From Kiritimatiellia bacterium (GTDB lineage Bacteria > Verrucomicrobiota > Kiritimatiellia > RFP12 > UBA1067): 43,111 bases of DNA. The notes beneath the pieces were generated by a model. It saw only the letters and a program-made list of their open reading frames with translations. It was not told the DNA's origin and did no database searches. A program made the position numbers and the translations under genes. The stretch is from the NCBI GenBank assembly GCA_027858965.1, contig JAQIBS010000012.1, forward strand, positions 1 to 43,111, in the 5' to 3' direction. This document shows, one piece after another, positions 42,026 through 43,111 of the stretch. Every line of letters starts with the position of its first letter. Position 1 is the first letter of the stretch.

Positions 42026-42110
42026 GTTGTCTCGATTTACTATTCTTAGGTCTGACCCCGTGAGGGGCCTGGTCTGACCCCGTCAGGGGCTGGTTGAACC
42101 CGTTGGGGGC
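42026..42110. repeat. 43-nt direct repeat, right copy, plus further GACCCCGTCAGGGGC palindromes
   Basis: The right copy (42026-42068) is followed by GGTCTGACCCCGTCAGGGGC (42071-42090) and AACCCGTTGGGGGC (42097-42110), giving three related palindromes in 60 bases. The shifted-frame end of the next gene uses the TCA of the second palindrome as its stop. Confidence 0.75.
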
Positions 42111-42321
42111 CCGTTAGGGCTTTCAAACTTCACATTTAGATCTGTTTTTATTCCAAGTTCATAAGCCCGTCGTTTAAATACGAATTGCAACATCATTGAG
42201 AAGGTTTCTTTTTTCGAGTAGTGTGTCCAATATATTAAGTCGGCTGTTACAAGGGCGGCGATAATAAGCCTAAATGCAAATAACCATGAGAACTCTGACT
42301 TCCAACTGCCAATTAAAAAAA
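42083..42321 (-). other. Out-of-frame C-terminal continuation of the coiled-coil membrane protein
   Basis: Deleting one T from the T7 tract (42315-42321 on the - strand) joins the upstream gene to about 75 further open codons. These encode a second hydrophobic segment (WLFAFRLIIAALVTADLIYW) and a basic tail (FKRRAYELGIKTDLNVKF), ending at TGA 42083-42085. The sequence looks protein-like, unlike the short out-of-frame ending in the reference frame. Either the gene is a recent frameshift mutant, the T count is a sequencing error, or expression uses slippage. Confidence 0.6.
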
Positions 42322-43111
42322 CTATAATAGATGATGCATATATGAGAGAGTATAATAAGAATATTGGGCAGAAAACTCTTTTTTGCTTTTGCTTTTATTA
42401 TTTGCCACTCATCATTAACGAATTTTGTTCTATCCTTTTCAAACTCAATTCGTGAAGCACATTCTTTCGCTGCTTTTTCTTCCTTCTCTTTTCTTATTAG
42501 CTCTTGTTTCTGTTGTTGGAGTATTTGTTCGTTTGCCTTCCTTAGTTCCTCATCTTTTTCTTTTAGGGCTGCATCTTTTTCTTTTAGGGCTACATCTTTT
42601 TCTTTTAGGGCTACATCTTTTCGTTGGGCTTCGCGGTGGATCATATCCAATTGATTATCATCAGTCAGAAAACGTATTGTCTGGCTAATGTTATGGTTAT
42701 TTATATTTTCAGGAAGAGTTTCTTTTACTTTTAATTCATGACAGATTCGGATAGCTTCTTCATCACTCAAATCCCCTTGATCTTTTTTCTTCACAAGTTC
42801 ATCAAAAGTTTCTGATAGCGAAGCGCTAAGGTGTGAAGCTAGAATGATTTTGGCTTTTGAAATGACATTGAATGATTTTGGAAAAGAAACCTTTGTTGAA
42901 AACCCCTTGTTGAGATCAAGCCAAAAACGAGTTATGATAAAATCCATATCTTTTGCAAAGGGAGTGCATCTATCATTACCCGTCACAATATGGTTGTGCC
43001 CCAAGTATTTTGCATATCCCGCATCGGTTACAAAAATATGACCACATTTTTCAAAAGGTAATAAATTTCCTTTCCTGAAATAATTTATTTTTGTAAATAT
43101 GCGTAGAAAAT
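42270..43111 (-). CDS. Coiled-coil membrane protein of unknown function, 5' end outside the window
   Basis: The frame is open to the right edge of the window, so the true start lies beyond 43111; a TTG at 43004 is only an internal codon. The visible part (280 codons) reads NYFRKGNLLPFEKCGHIFVT near the edge. It continues through a domain with FIITRFWLDLNKGF and KAKIILASHLSASLSETFDE, and then a coiled-coil made by repeated KEKDVAL/KEKDAAL heptads (encoded by 21-base repeats). A hydrophobic segment, FLPNILIILSHICIIYYSF, comes near the end. In this frame it stops at 42270-42272 soon after a T7 tract; the next frame continues with a second membrane segment. I do not recognise the family. A role in the element's defence or maintenance cannot be judged. 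Confidence 0.65.
   Translation of the reverse strand, partial: FLRIFTKINYFRKGNLLPFEKCGHIFVTDAGYAKYLGHNHIVTGNDRCTPFAKDMDFIITRFWLDLNKGFSTKVSFPKSFNVISKAKIILASHLSASLSETFDELVKKKDQGDLSDEEAIRICHELKVKETLPENINNHNISQTIRFLTDDNQLDMIHREAQRKDVALKEKDVALKEKDAALKEKDEELRKANEQILQQQKQELIRKEKEEKAAKECASRIEFEKDRTKFVNDEWQIIKAKAKKSFLPNILIILSHICIIYYSFFNWQLEVRVLMVICI
42551..42621. repeat. Tandem 21-base repeat inside the coiled-coil gene
   Basis: Three near-identical 21-base units at 42551-42571, 42572-42592 and 42593-42613 plus a partial fourth encode one coiled-coil heptad each. Copy-number variation would change coil length without breaking the frame. Confidence 0.9.

Noticed and set aside
42270..43004. Complete 244-residue gene starting at TTG 43004
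   Set aside because: The frame stays open to the window edge with protein-like sequence, so the real start lies outside and the gene is partial.
36358..43111. Prophage
   Set aside because: No capsid, tail, portal, terminase or lysis genes are visible; the tail-fibre-like modules occur only as short inserts in a surface protein.

Overview
The window looks like chromosome from a Gram-negative PVC-type bacterium (Kiritimatiellota, Lentisphaerota or Verrucomicrobiota). That is an inference from gene content: very large Sec-exported proteins built of cadherin/Ig-like, Calx-beta, RTX, beta-helix and FG-GAP modules, a 'VExSxDLQxW...FFRI' type C-terminal domain on two of them, a secreted GH20 hexosaminidase, and many dispersed short repeats. 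No rRNA or complete tRNA gene is seen.

Region 1 (about 150-25,900, + strand) is one tightly packed six-gene locus. It encodes two exported proteins of about 360 and 596 residues, a 2800-residue exported giant, an 873-residue RTX/Calx-beta protein, a parvulin-type (PpiC/SurA/PrsA-like) lipoprotein, and a roughly 3534-residue multidomain giant. Starts and stops overlap or nearly abut, except at a hairpin plus T-run between genes 3 and 4. I read it as a surface or extracellular structure made together with its own folding factor.

Region 2 (26,000-36,210, - strand) is mostly housekeeping: a YbgC-like thioesterase, a radical SAM protein of the COG0731 type, KtrA and KtrB/TrkH potassium-uptake subunits, an Uup-type ABC-F ATPase that appears to be leaderless and coupled to ktrB, a GH20 beta-N-acetylhexosaminidase and a YgjP-like metallopeptidase. 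Tandem 7-8 bp repeat arrays sit between these genes, usually touching a gene's 3' end.

Region 3 (36,350-38,300) has two divergent nucleotidyltransferase/HEPN toxin-antitoxin pairs. Both HEPN proteins carry the RX4HXY motif and both nucleotidyltransferases carry GSX10DXD.

Region 4 (38,579 to the right end) appears to be the edge of an integrated element. It opens with a 45-nt 3' fragment of a tRNA-Arg(CCU) gene on the - strand, a typical attachment-site scar. Inside lie a YejK/NdpA-like nucleoid-associated protein translationally linked to a RelA/SpoT-domain protein with intact synthetase motifs, a membrane-anchored unknown protein bracketed by 43-nt direct repeats, and a coiled-coil membrane protein that runs off the window and is frameshifted at a T7 tract. 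The NdpA-RelA/SpoT pair is the best candidate for an undescribed (defence-like) system.
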